A DNA stretch of 64,000 nt from Dietzia psychralcaliphila (GTDB lineage: Bacteria > Actinomycetota > Actinomycetes > Mycobacteriales > Mycobacteriaceae), in the NCBI RefSeq assembly GCF_003096095.1, contig NZ_CP015453.1, forward strand, positions 620,001 through 684,000, written 5' to 3'. Below the pieces are notes generated by a model. The model was not told the DNA's origin. It saw only the letters and a list, made by a program, of their open reading frames with translations, and did no database searches. Both the position numbers and the translations under genes were made by a program. Below, one piece after another: positions 57,219 through 64,000 of the stretch. Numbering within the stretch: position 1 is the first letter of the stretch; each line of letters opens with the position of its first letter.

Positions 57219-58504
57219 GCGGCCCCGTCGCACACCCGGTGGACCGCACGGGTGAACCTCTCGACGCCGGCGTCCACCTCGTCCGCTGTCACCACCAGGG
57301 CCGGGATGAGGCGAACCACCGAACCCGTGGGACCGCAGGTGAGGGTGAGCAGGTCCTCGTCGACGCACGCCTGCTGCACGGCGCCGGCCAGGCGCGCGGC
57401 CTCCACCGCTCCTACACTGCCGGCGGGCGCGGTGGGGTCGCCGAACTCGACGCCCAGCATGAGCCCGGTCCCGCGGATGTCGCAGATCTCGCCCACGTCG
57501 CCGAGGCTACGCCGCAGTCCCTCGAGGAGCTGGGTTCCGCGCTCGGCCGAGTTGGCCACCAGGCCTTCCCTCTCCACCACTCCCAGGGTCGCCACGCCGG
57601 CCGCGGCCGCCACGGCGTTGCCGCCGTAGGTGCCGCCCTGGGATCCGGGCCAGGCCTTGGCCATGATCGCCTCGGGCGCGGCGATCGCGGAGATGGGGAA
57701 GCCCGAGGCGATTCCCTTGGCGGTGATGATGATGTCCGGGACCAGGCCGTCGGTGTGCTGGTGGCCCCAGAAACGGCCCGTGCGCCCGATGCCGGCCTGG
57801 ACCTCGTCGAGCACGAGCAGCGCACCGGTCCGGTCGGCGCGGTCGCGCAGTCCCTGCAGGTAGCGCGGCGGGGTGGCCATGTAGCCACCGTCGCCGAGCA
57901 CCGGCTCGATGAGGAACGCCGCGATCTCGCGGGCGTCCACGCGGGAGGCCATGAGGTAGTCCAGCTCGGCGAGCGCGAAGTCGATCGCCTCGTCCTCGCT
58001 CCACCCGTGGCGCAGGGCGTGCGGGAACGGGGTCATCACCACGCCGCCCATGAGGGGGGAGAAGCCGGCGGAGAAGCGCGTGCCGGCGGTGGTGAGGCTC
58101 GCCGCGGCCACGGTCCTGCCGTGGAAGCCGCCCTGGACGGTGACGATGTTGGGCCGGCCGGTGGCCATACGGGCCAGTCGGACCGCGGCCTCGACCGCTT
58201 CGGATCCCGAGTTGGCGTAGAAGACCGAGTCGATCCCCTCCGGCAGGTGCTCGCCCAGTTTCTCCGTGAGTTGCAGCAGCGGCTGGTGCATGACGGTCGT
58301 GTACTGCGCGTGGATGATCTTCCCGCACTGCTCCCGCGCGGCCTCGACCACGTCGGGGTGGCAGTGCCCGGTGCTGGTCACGCCGATTCCGGTCGTGAAG
58401 TCGAGGTAGGCGCGGCCGTCCGTGCCGTGGATCCACGAACCGAGTGCGTGGTCCACCACGACGGGTGTGGCCTGCTTGAGGTGGGGCGACAGGTGCGCGG
58501 TCAT
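57215..58504 (-). CDS. Class III (omega-amino acid) PLP aminotransferase
   Basis: 429 residues from the ATG at 58504. Fold type I class III: the PLP lysine is Lys263 (IIITAKGIASGFPIS), with Asp233 in LLVLDEVQAGIGRTG pairing with the pyridine nitrogen, and YANSGSEAVEAAVRLAR binding the phosphate. It resembles GABA, 5-aminovalerate and diaminobutyrate transaminases, which produce a semialdehyde. As first gene of the operon with the FAD dehydrogenase and the aldehyde dehydrogenase, it would feed the latter. A GntR-type palindrome lies 28 bases upstream. Confidence 0.9.
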   Translation of the reverse strand: MTAHLSPHLKQATPVVVDHALGSWIHGTDGRAYLDFTTGIGVTSTGHCHPDVVEAAREQCGKIIHAQYTTVMHQPLLQLTEKLGEHLPEGIDSVFYANSGSEAVEAAVRLARMATGRPNIVTVQGGFHGRTVAAASLTTAGTRFSAGFSPLMGGVVMTPFPHALRHGWSEDEAIDFALAELDYLMASRVDAREIAAFLIEPVLGDGGYMATPPRYLQGLRDRADRTGALLVLDEVQAGIGRTGRFWGHQHTDGLVPDIIITAKGIASGFPISAIAAPEAIMAKAWPGSQGGTYGGNAVAAAAGVATLGVVEREGLVANSAERGTQLLEGLRRSLGDVGEICDIRGTGLMLGVEFGDPTAPAGSVGAVEAARLAGAVQQACVDEDLLTLTCGPTGSVVRLIPALVVTADEVDAGVERFTRAVHRVCDGAA

Positions 58505-58531
58505 GAGGCCAGTCTGTGACCGATCCCGGCA

Positions 58532-58545
58532 GATTGTCAACAATC
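58532..58545. promoter_or_regulatory. GntR/FCD-type operator, site 2
   Basis: GATTGTCAACAATC differs from the site at 46275 by one base. It lies between the divergent aminotransferase operon (start 58504) and the hydroxyacid dehydrogenase gene (start 58591), so one regulator could control both. Confidence 0.7.
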
Positions 58546-58590
58546 AGACGATGTGTGGGGGTTCCGGACCGGTCGCGCTACGGTGTGTCC

Positions 58591-59580
58591 ATGACGCAGC
58601 CCCACCGGGACCCGGGCGCCCGACCGACAGTCGTCCTCCTCACCGCCGACGGCGTCGTCCCGCCCACCCACCTCGAGGAACTCCGTGGACTCGCCGACGT
58701 GCGCGAGTGCACCGCCGACACCCTGGCCGAGGCGCTACCGGGCGCCGAGGTCCTGTTCGTGTGGGACATCTTCTCCGGCGCGCTGGCCTCCGCCTGGCAC
58801 GCCGCCGACGCGCTGCGGTGGGTCCACGTGGCCGCCGCCGGGGTCGACGCGCTGCTGTTCGACGGGCTCCGGGACTCCGACGTCGTGGTCACCAACGCCC
58901 GCGGCGTGTTCGACGGCCCCATCGCCGAATACGTCCTGGCCTGCGTTCTCGCCCACGACAAGCAGCTGCACCACACCGAGAGGCTGCAACGCGCCGGCGT
59001 GTGGCGCCACCGCGAGACCACCCGGGTGGCGGGACGCCGCGTACTCGTCGTGGGAACCGGGGGGATCGGACGGGCCACCGCGCGGCTGCTGAGGGCGGTG
59101 GGGACGGACGTCCGTGGGGCGGGGCGCCGACCATCCGACGACGACGAGGACTTCGGCGTCGTCCTGGACTCGGCCCGACTGGTCGAGCACCTGGGCGACG
59201 TCGACCACCTGGTCATGGTGGCCCCGCTGACCGAGGCGACGCGCGGGATGCTGGGGGAGGCCGAGTTGGCCGCGCTCCCGGACGGCGCCCACGTGATCAA
59301 CGTGGGCAGGGGCCAGCTCGTGGATCAGGACGCGCTCACGCGCGAGATCGCCGCGGGCAGGCTCTCGGCGCACCTGGACGTCCTCGTCGTCGAACCGCTC
59401 CCCGACGGCGACCCACTGTGGACCCTCGACGGCGCGCACGTCAGCCCCCACATGTCGGGCGACGTGGTGGGCTGGCGGGACACCCTGTCCGAACAGTTCC
59501 GGGACCACCTGAGCACGTGGGCGCGCGGCGGAGTGCCCGGCCCGGTGGTCGACAAGAGTCGGGGGTACGTGAGCGGCTGA
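58591..59580 (+). CDS. D-isomer-specific 2-hydroxyacid dehydrogenase
   Basis: 329 residues from the ATG at 58591; the frame is open to 58516. The NAD-binding loop is RVLVVGTGGIGRATARLL, the catalytic Arg is in INVGRGQLVDQDAL, the Glu in VVEPLPDGDPLW and the His in HVSPHMSGDVVGW. Interconverts a 2-oxo acid and a D-2-hydroxy acid with NAD(P)H. It is divergent from the aminotransferase operon and shares its operator. With the FAD-linked hydroxyacid dehydrogenase it suggests a D-2-hydroxy acid intermediate in the pathway. Confidence 0.88.
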   Translation: MTQPHRDPGARPTVVLLTADGVVPPTHLEELRGLADVRECTADTLAEALPGAEVLFVWDIFSGALASAWHAADALRWVHVAAAGVDALLFDGLRDSDVVVTNARGVFDGPIAEYVLACVLAHDKQLHHTERLQRAGVWRHRETTRVAGRRVLVVGTGGIGRATARLLRAVGTDVRGAGRRPSDDDEDFGVVLDSARLVEHLGDVDHLVMVAPLTEATRGMLGEAELAALPDGAHVINVGRGQLVDQDALTREIAAGRLSAHLDVLVVEPLPDGDPLWTLDGAHVSPHMSGDVVGWRDTLSEQFRDHLSTWARGGVPGPVVDKSRGYVSG

Positions 59581-59616
59581 TCGAGTGCGTCTACAGGATT
59601 CGTCGACAGGGTGCGT

Positions 59617-60528
59617 CTACGGGGCACCCAGCCCCAGCCCGAGGGCGGCCTCGGTGAACGCTTCGACGAAGGCGTGCAGCGGCCGGCGGCGGTCGTCCCG
59701 CTCGCGGTAGGCGATCGAGACGGTCCTGGTGAGGGCGTCGCTCAGCGGAAGCACGTCGACGTCCGCGGGGGAGGTGCTCAACCCGAGGTCGGAGGCCAGT
59801 GTCACGCCGAGGCCGGCGGCGACGAGTGCGAGTGCCGTCGACTGCTCACCGGCCTCGTGACGGATGTGCGGCTCGAACCCGGCCTCCCGGCACGCGATCC
59901 GCACCGCCCTGCCGAAGTGTGAGCGCGGGTGGGCCAGCACCCAGGGCTTGCCCTCGAGGTCGCGTAACGACACCTCGCCGGCGTCGATCGACCCGCGGGG
60001 GGCCACGAGGTGCAGCGATTCCACGGCGATGGGCGTCCGGGTGAGTTCGGGGACCCGAGCCATCGGATAGCTGGAGTAGTCCAGGACGAAGGCCAGGTCG
60101 AGTGAGCCGTCCCGGACCGCGCCCGTGGTGTCCTCCGGGGCGAGCTCGCGGCTCCGCACCTCGATCCCCGGGTGGTCCCGCGCGAGCACGTGGATCCCGG
60201 CCGGCAGGAGTGTCGAGGCCACCGACGCCCACACCCCCGCCGTGAGAGTGGTCCCGACCCCGGCCCGCGCCGATTCCATCGCGTGACCGGCGTCCTCCAC
60301 CGCGGCCAGGATGGTCTCCGCGTGCCCGGCCAGGACCAGCCCGGCATCGGTGAGTCCGATCCGCCGGCCGCGCCGCTCGAACAGCGGGGTCCCCGCCTCC
60401 CGTTCGAGCAACGCGAGCTGCTGTGACACGGCGGAGACCGTGTAGTCCAGCGCCCCCGCGACCGCGGTCACGGTCCCGCGCCGCTCCAGTTCGCGGAGCA
60501 GTCTGAGTCGGTGTAGTGACGGCTCCAT
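59617..60528 (-). CDS. LysR-family transcriptional regulator
   Basis: 303 residues from the ATG at 60528; the frame is open to 60684. The N-terminal winged helix is HRLRLLRELERRGTVTAVAG with YTVSAVSQQLALLEREAGTP; the C-terminal effector domain follows (TAGVWASVASTLLPAGIHVL, LDLAFVLDY, EAGEQSTALALVAAGLGVTL). It is divergent from the Glu/Leu-type dehydrogenase, the usual arrangement for a LysR protein and its target. It is convergent with the hydroxyacid dehydrogenase. Confidence 0.9.
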   Translation of the reverse strand: MEPSLHRLRLLRELERRGTVTAVAGALDYTVSAVSQQLALLEREAGTPLFERRGRRIGLTDAGLVLAGHAETILAAVEDAGHAMESARAGVGTTLTAGVWASVASTLLPAGIHVLARDHPGIEVRSRELAPEDTTGAVRDGSLDLAFVLDYSSYPMARVPELTRTPIAVESLHLVAPRGSIDAGEVSLRDLEGKPWVLAHPRSHFGRAVRIACREAGFEPHIRHEAGEQSTALALVAAGLGVTLASDLGLSTSPADVDVLPLSDALTRTVSIAYRERDDRRRPLHAFVEAFTEAALGLGLGAP

Positions 60529-60677
60529 GGACCCGAGCGTAGGGCCTGACCGGGGACAGTGCAGAAAAAGTGAACGGTCGGGTCCATCGATTCTCGCTGG
60601 ACCGGCGGCCGTGCGCTGTCCCATGCTTGGGGGACCCCGCAGGAGAGTCGGGGAGAGGCGCTGAGGAGGCGAGCACC

Positions 60678-61913
60678 ATGACATCCATCGAGATTCCGGG
60701 TTTCACTGCGACAACCGGGTCGGCGCCGGTGGCCGTGCCGGCTCCACCCGCGGCGGGGTCCGCCACCCGCGAGCCGTACCTGAGGCTGCACTGGAAAGAC
60801 GACATCACGGGAGCCCGCGGCTTTCTCGTCGTGGACACCCTCACCGGTGGCCTCGCCACCGGCGGGACCAGGATGCGGGCCGGGTGCACCCTGGGGGAGG
60901 TGGAGGACCTGGCTCGCGGCATGACCCGCAAGACCGCCGCGTTCGATCTCCCCGTCGGTGGGGCCAAGGGCGGAATCGACTTCGATCCCAAGGACCCCCG
61001 CGCCGTCGAGGTGCTCTCCCGTTTCTGCGAGGCGATGCGCCCGTTCCTGGACCGCCACTGGGTGACTGCCGAGGACCTGGGCGTACCGCAGCACCTGATC
61101 GACGAGGTCTTCGCCGGTCTGGGGATGCGGCAGTCCTACCACGCCGCCATCGAGCGGTCCGACGATCCCGCCGCGACTGCCGGACGCATCTTCCGCGGGC
61201 TCACCGCCGAGGTCCCGGGCGGGCTGCTCGGCGACGTGATCGGCGGGTACGGGGTGGCGCAGGCCTGCCTGGCCGCCGCGTACGTGCGCGGCTGGGACGT
61301 GGGACGCACCACCGTCGCGGTCCAGGGCGTGGGCACGATGGGTGGCGCCGCGGCCTGGTATCTGCACGAGGCCGGGATGACGGTGGTGGCGGTCGCCGAC
61401 GCCGCCGGGACGCTCTACGACCCGGCGGGCCTCGACATCCCCGCGCTGCTGGCCACCCGCGACCGCTTCGGCGAGATCGACCGCGATGCCGTCCCCGCAC
61501 GGGTGCAGCGACTGGCGCGTGACGAGGTGATCGGGATGGACGTCGACGTCCTGGTCCCCGCCGCGGTCTCGTACGCGATCACCGCGGACAACTGCGCCTC
61601 CGTCACCGCACCGATCGTGGTGGAGGCCGCCAACGCCGCCACCACCATCGACGCCGAACTCGACCTGACGGCACGCGGGATCGCGGTGTTGCCGGACTTC
61701 GTGGCCAATGCCGGCGCGGTGGCCTGGGCCTGGTGGTTGATCCTCGGAGAGGTCGACGACCAGCCCGAGACCTCGTTCCTGAGGCTCAGCCGGGAGATGA
61801 CGGCCAAGGTGGCGGACCTGCTCACCGACTGGAGCCCTGCGGACGGCCCGGTGCGCTGGACGGCCGACGTCTCGCACCTGGTGCGTGAGGTCCCGACGGT
61901 CATGGTGCCCTGA
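60678..61913 (+). CDS. Glu/Leu/Phe/Val dehydrogenase family protein
   Basis: 411 residues from the ATG at 60678, with GAGGAGGCGAG upstream. The dimerisation/catalytic domain has GGTRMRAGCTLGEVEDLARG, the catalytic Lys in DLPVGGAKGGIDFDPKDPRA and the Asp in HWVTAEDLGVPQHL; the Rossmann domain has VAVQGVGTMGGAAAWYLHEAG. Oxidatively deaminates an amino acid with NAD(P). The usual first 40 residues are replaced by an Ala/Pro-rich stretch. Substrate cannot be read from sequence. The divergent LysR gene is its likely regulator. Confidence 0.88.
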   Translation: MTSIEIPGFTATTGSAPVAVPAPPAAGSATREPYLRLHWKDDITGARGFLVVDTLTGGLATGGTRMRAGCTLGEVEDLARGMTRKTAAFDLPVGGAKGGIDFDPKDPRAVEVLSRFCEAMRPFLDRHWVTAEDLGVPQHLIDEVFAGLGMRQSYHAAIERSDDPAATAGRIFRGLTAEVPGGLLGDVIGGYGVAQACLAAAYVRGWDVGRTTVAVQGVGTMGGAAAWYLHEAGMTVVAVADAAGTLYDPAGLDIPALLATRDRFGEIDRDAVPARVQRLARDEVIGMDVDVLVPAAVSYAITADNCASVTAPIVVEAANAATTIDAELDLTARGIAVLPDFVANAGAVAWAWWLILGEVDDQPETSFLRLSREMTAKVADLLTDWSPADGPVRWTADVSHLVREVPTVMVP

Positions 61914-61939
61914 CCCGGTTCGGCCGGAGCTGCGCCCGG

Positions 61940-62938
61940 TCAGACCCTCGGCCGTCTCGACGAACGGCACCGGTCGAAGGTCTCGCGGGCGCGGGCCCAG
62001 GACTGCTTCCCCAGTTCGACGTGGTCGGTGAGCATGTACACGGCGACGAGTCGCTGGTGGTCCCATGCCCGGTCGAGTAGCCCGTCGAGCAGTCGCTCGT
62101 CCCGGGGTCCGCGGTACCGCGCGAACACCTCGTCGACGAACCGCGGCCCGTACTCGAACAGTTCCGCGAAGTCGATCGCGGGATCGCCGAGACACATGTC
62201 GGCGAAGTCGATCACTCCGAGTCGGCCGGGCGTCACCGGGGACATTCCGGGAGCGCGGGAGCGGCCCGGCTCCCAGAACAGGTGGGCGGAGTAGACGTCA
62301 CCGTGCAGGAACACCGGGGTCACAGGCGCATCGAGCAGCTCGTCCAGCCCGTCGAGGATCAGGTGTACCTCCCTCATCTCGTCGGCGGTGAGCCGCGACG
62401 GCAACTCCTTGGTGGCGATCTCGCGGAGGTGGTGGCGGTCCTCGTGCGGCCACGCCGGAGGCAGTCGATCCAGCGGTGGCCTCGAGGTGTCCTGCCGGTG
62501 CAACTCGGTGAGCAGTCCGCCGAGCCGATCGGTGATCGTCGTGACATCGGCGCGGGGGAGAGCCCCGAGCACCCCGGGTGTCAGTCGGTCGCCCCGGATG
62601 GTGGGGTAGCCCCCGAACACCGGGACGCCGCGGGCGGCGGAGATGTGCTCCCTGTGCGAGTAACGCGGAACCGTGACCTCGACGAGCGGGGCCACCAGAT
62701 CCAGGGCGGCGACCTCCGTCTCGAGCAGGGGCGCGTACTCACCGTCGGGGAAGCGGAACACCAGGTCGGTGTGGCCCCGCGCGTCAGGGCCGGAGCAGCC
62801 ACCCAGCAGGAGCACGACGTGGTCCCAGCCCTCCGTGACGCGCCGGGCGGTGCGCCAGCTCAGCTCCGGGTAGTGGAGTCGGAGCAGGTCGAGTTCGGAC
62901 TGGTCCGTAGGTCCGGGCACGGTCGCGTCGTCCCGCAT
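61940..62938 (-). CDS. Aminoglycoside phosphotransferase-family protein (paralogue 2)
   Basis: 332 residues. Same plan as the protein at 41360-42307: VTEGWDHVVLLLGGCSGPDA, VFLHGDVYSAHLFWEPGRSR (catalytic Asp), LGVIDFADMCLGDPAIDFAE and EYGPRFVDEVFARYRG, ending TFDRCRSSRRPRV. The usual HxD is present (HGD). It lies between the dehydrogenase (convergent) and kstR. The pair of paralogues brackets the accessory block. The substrate is unknown. Confidence 0.85.
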   Translation of the reverse strand: MRDDATVPGPTDQSELDLLRLHYPELSWRTARRVTEGWDHVVLLLGGCSGPDARGHTDLVFRFPDGEYAPLLETEVAALDLVAPLVEVTVPRYSHREHISAARGVPVFGGYPTIRGDRLTPGVLGALPRADVTTITDRLGGLLTELHRQDTSRPPLDRLPPAWPHEDRHHLREIATKELPSRLTADEMREVHLILDGLDELLDAPVTPVFLHGDVYSAHLFWEPGRSRAPGMSPVTPGRLGVIDFADMCLGDPAIDFAELFEYGPRFVDEVFARYRGPRDERLLDGLLDRAWDHQRLVAVYMLTDHVELGKQSWARARETFDRCRSSRRPRV

Positions 62939-63029
62939 GGCCCCATGGTCGCACGGGATGCGGGCACCGATCCTGCTATCTCCGGACGCCGCCCGCGCCC
63001 ACTCCGGACGCCGGCCGCGCTGTCGCAGC

Positions 63030-63755
63030 TCAGGCCTCGGGCTCGGCTGCCGCCGCCGCGTTCCCCTCGGTATCCCCGTTGCTCTTGCCGATGGCGGTGT
63101 GCAGGCGCGCCCGGCGGGGGGAGTCGTCGGTGCCCAGCAGGAGGTCGATGGTCAGACCCAGCCGACTGTTGACGTCGGCGGCCGACGACCGCCTGGTGAG
63201 CCAGGCGACGAGGTTCGACATCCACACGTCCGAGACGACGCGGGCGATCGAGAGCTGGACCTCGTCCGGCTCCCCCTCAGCCATGGCGCGCGCGATGATC
63301 CGGTCCATGTGGAAGCCCACCTCCTCGACCTCGTTGGCCACGGAGGCGTCGGCGAACATGAACGCGCGGGTCATGGCCTCGGTGAGGTTGGGGTCGCGCT
63401 GCATCGACTTGGTGATCATGTCCACCACGACCTTCATGCGCTCCTGTGCGGTGTCCCCGGGCGGGGCCGAGCGCTCGGTCCGCTGGTCCAGGCGGCGGAA
63501 CTCGCGGGCCAGAGCCGAGACCAACAGGTGGACCTTGGAGGGGAAGTAGCGGTAGAGCGTGCCCACCGCGACCTCGGCCTTCTCGGCCACGGCACGCATC
63601 TGTACCGCCTCGTACCCGCCCTTGGCGGCCAGGGCCAGCGTGGCGTCGAGGATGCGGCGACGGCGCTCCCGCTGCGACGAGGTACTGGGTTCGTCACCGC
63701 GGGTCGCTGAGTCGGACGCGGCAGGACCGGAACCGGTCTCGGTCGACTTTGTCAT
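63030..63755 (-). CDS. kstR: TetR-family repressor of cholesterol catabolism KstR
   Basis: 241 residues. The helix-turn-helix is in RRILDATLALAAKGGYEAVQ and AEKAEVAVGTLYRYFPSKVH. The ligand domain has MTKSMQRDPNLTEAMTRAFM and the C-terminal VVSDVWMSNLVAWLTRRSSA, as in mycobacterial KstR, which binds 3-oxo-cholestenoyl-CoA-type thioesters. It is divergent from fadE34 exactly as Rv3574-Rv3573c. The regulon itself lies mostly outside the window. Confidence 0.93.
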   Translation of the reverse strand: MTKSTETGSGPAASDSATRGDEPSTSSQRERRRRILDATLALAAKGGYEAVQMRAVAEKAEVAVGTLYRYFPSKVHLLVSALAREFRRLDQRTERSAPPGDTAQERMKVVVDMITKSMQRDPNLTEAMTRAFMFADASVANEVEEVGFHMDRIIARAMAEGEPDEVQLSIARVVSDVWMSNLVAWLTRRSSAADVNSRLGLTIDLLLGTDDSPRRARLHTAIGKSNGDTEGNAAAAAEPEA

Positions 63756-63841
63756 GAGGCGAGCCTCCTGGGCTGGCGAGCGGCCGACGGGGGCCGGGTT
63801 CGGTGTTCACGTCCTGCTGGTGCATTCTAGAACACGGTTGT

Positions 63842-63855
63842 TAGAACACGTTCTA
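63842..63855. promoter_or_regulatory. KstR operator between kstR and fadE34
   Basis: TAGAACACGTTCTA is a perfect fit to the KstR consensus TnnAACnnGTTnnA. It overlaps the first bases of a likely -10 TACTAT (63854-63859) for fadE34. A second, degenerate half (TAGAACACGGTT, from 63828) lies 14 bases upstream, over a possible kstR promoter, so both divergent genes could be controlled. Confidence 0.88.
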
Positions 63856-63921
63856 CTATGGGGGAGTGCGCCGGTCCGCGAATCCGCGCCGGTTCGAACC
63901 CCGTCTCGACGAGGAGCCACC

Positions 63922-64000
63922 GTGAGCATCGCCACCACCCCGGATCAGACCGAGATCCAGAACTCGATCAAGTCCTGGGCGAAGTCAGTCGATCCCGTGG
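63922..64000 (+). CDS. fadE34: Acyl-CoA dehydrogenase FadE34 (N-terminal start, partial)
   Basis: A GTG at 63922 with GAGGAG six bases upstream opens a frame that runs off the window. The 26 residues visible, starting VSIATTPDQTEIQNSIKSWA, match the beginning of FadE34, a subunit-fused acyl-CoA dehydrogenase acting on the cholesterol side chain. Position beside kstR and the KstR operator support this. Confidence 0.82.
   Translation, partial: MSIATTPDQTEIQNSIKSWAKSVDPV

Noticed and set aside
63881-63905. GGTTCGAACC resembling a tRNA T-arm before fadE34
   Set aside because: No acceptor stem, D-arm or anticodon arm can be built around it; it is a chance match in a promoter region.

Overview
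The window is chromosomal DNA of a high-GC actinobacterium of the Mycobacteriales (Corynebacteriales). Its backbone follows gene for gene the order I know from Mycobacterium tuberculosis between Rv3610c (ftsH) and Rv3573c (fadE34): ftsH-folE-folP-folB-folK-DUF3180-DUF6779-DUF2520-panC-panD-coaX-lysS-clpC-mhuD-mutY-canB-(Rv3587c-like)-disA-lpqE-carD-ispD-ispF-cysS-rlmB-kstR-fadE34. The very high GC, the codon use and the accessory genes suggest a Dietzia-like or Gordonia-like organism rather than Mycobacterium; the genus is a guess. No rRNA, tRNA, CRISPR array, transposase or prophage gene was seen. No gene-free stretch exceeds 300 bases; the longest (23222-23438, 14564-14748, 9643-9815, 26088-26262, 63756-63921) are promoter or terminator regions and are annotated where something is visible.

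Layout. 1-2.8 kb: a gene end, an ECF sigma factor, a DUF1059 protein and an amidase. 2.9-13 kb: ftsH followed by the folate genes, three conserved proteins, and the pantothenate/CoA genes panC, panD and coaX. 13-23 kb: insertions around lysS, namely a TMEM175-like channel, a ring-cleaving dioxygenase, a rhodanese-like gene under a sulfur-type operator with a probable leaderless leader peptide, glutaminase, a DUF1801 protein, an L,D-transpeptidase, two tandem paralogous membrane proteins and the helicase HrpB. 23.4-26.2 kb: clpC with a ClgR-like box and a strong terminator. 26.2-32.1 kb: a complete sulfonate unit (flavin reductase, ROK regulator SsuR, ssuDCBA) with an McbR-type box. 32.1-41.3 kb: conserved mycobacterial backbone (heme-degrading MhuD with an IdeR-like box, MutY, carbonic anhydrase, DisA, LpqE, CarD, IspD, IspF, CysS, RlmB).

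41.3-62.9 kb is an accessory block lying exactly between rlmB and kstR and bordered by two paralogous phosphotransferase genes in the same orientation. It holds a zinc-type ABC transporter with a Fur/Zur-like palindrome, trehalose-6-phosphate phosphatase, and a catabolic system: amidase-GntR-EhuBCDA transporter on one strand; a translationally coupled aminotransferase, FAD/Fe-S 2-hydroxyacid dehydrogenase and semialdehyde dehydrogenase operon on the other; a divergent D-2-hydroxyacid dehydrogenase; and nearby a LysR regulator and a Glu/Leu-type dehydrogenase. The same 14-bp palindrome GATTGTCNACAATC sits before the amidase-GntR operon and between the aminotransferase and the hydroxyacid dehydrogenase, which ties these genes into one probable GntR regulon. 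This is the best candidate in the window for an undescribed pathway. The window ends with KstR, its operator, and the start of fadE34 (cholesterol catabolism).
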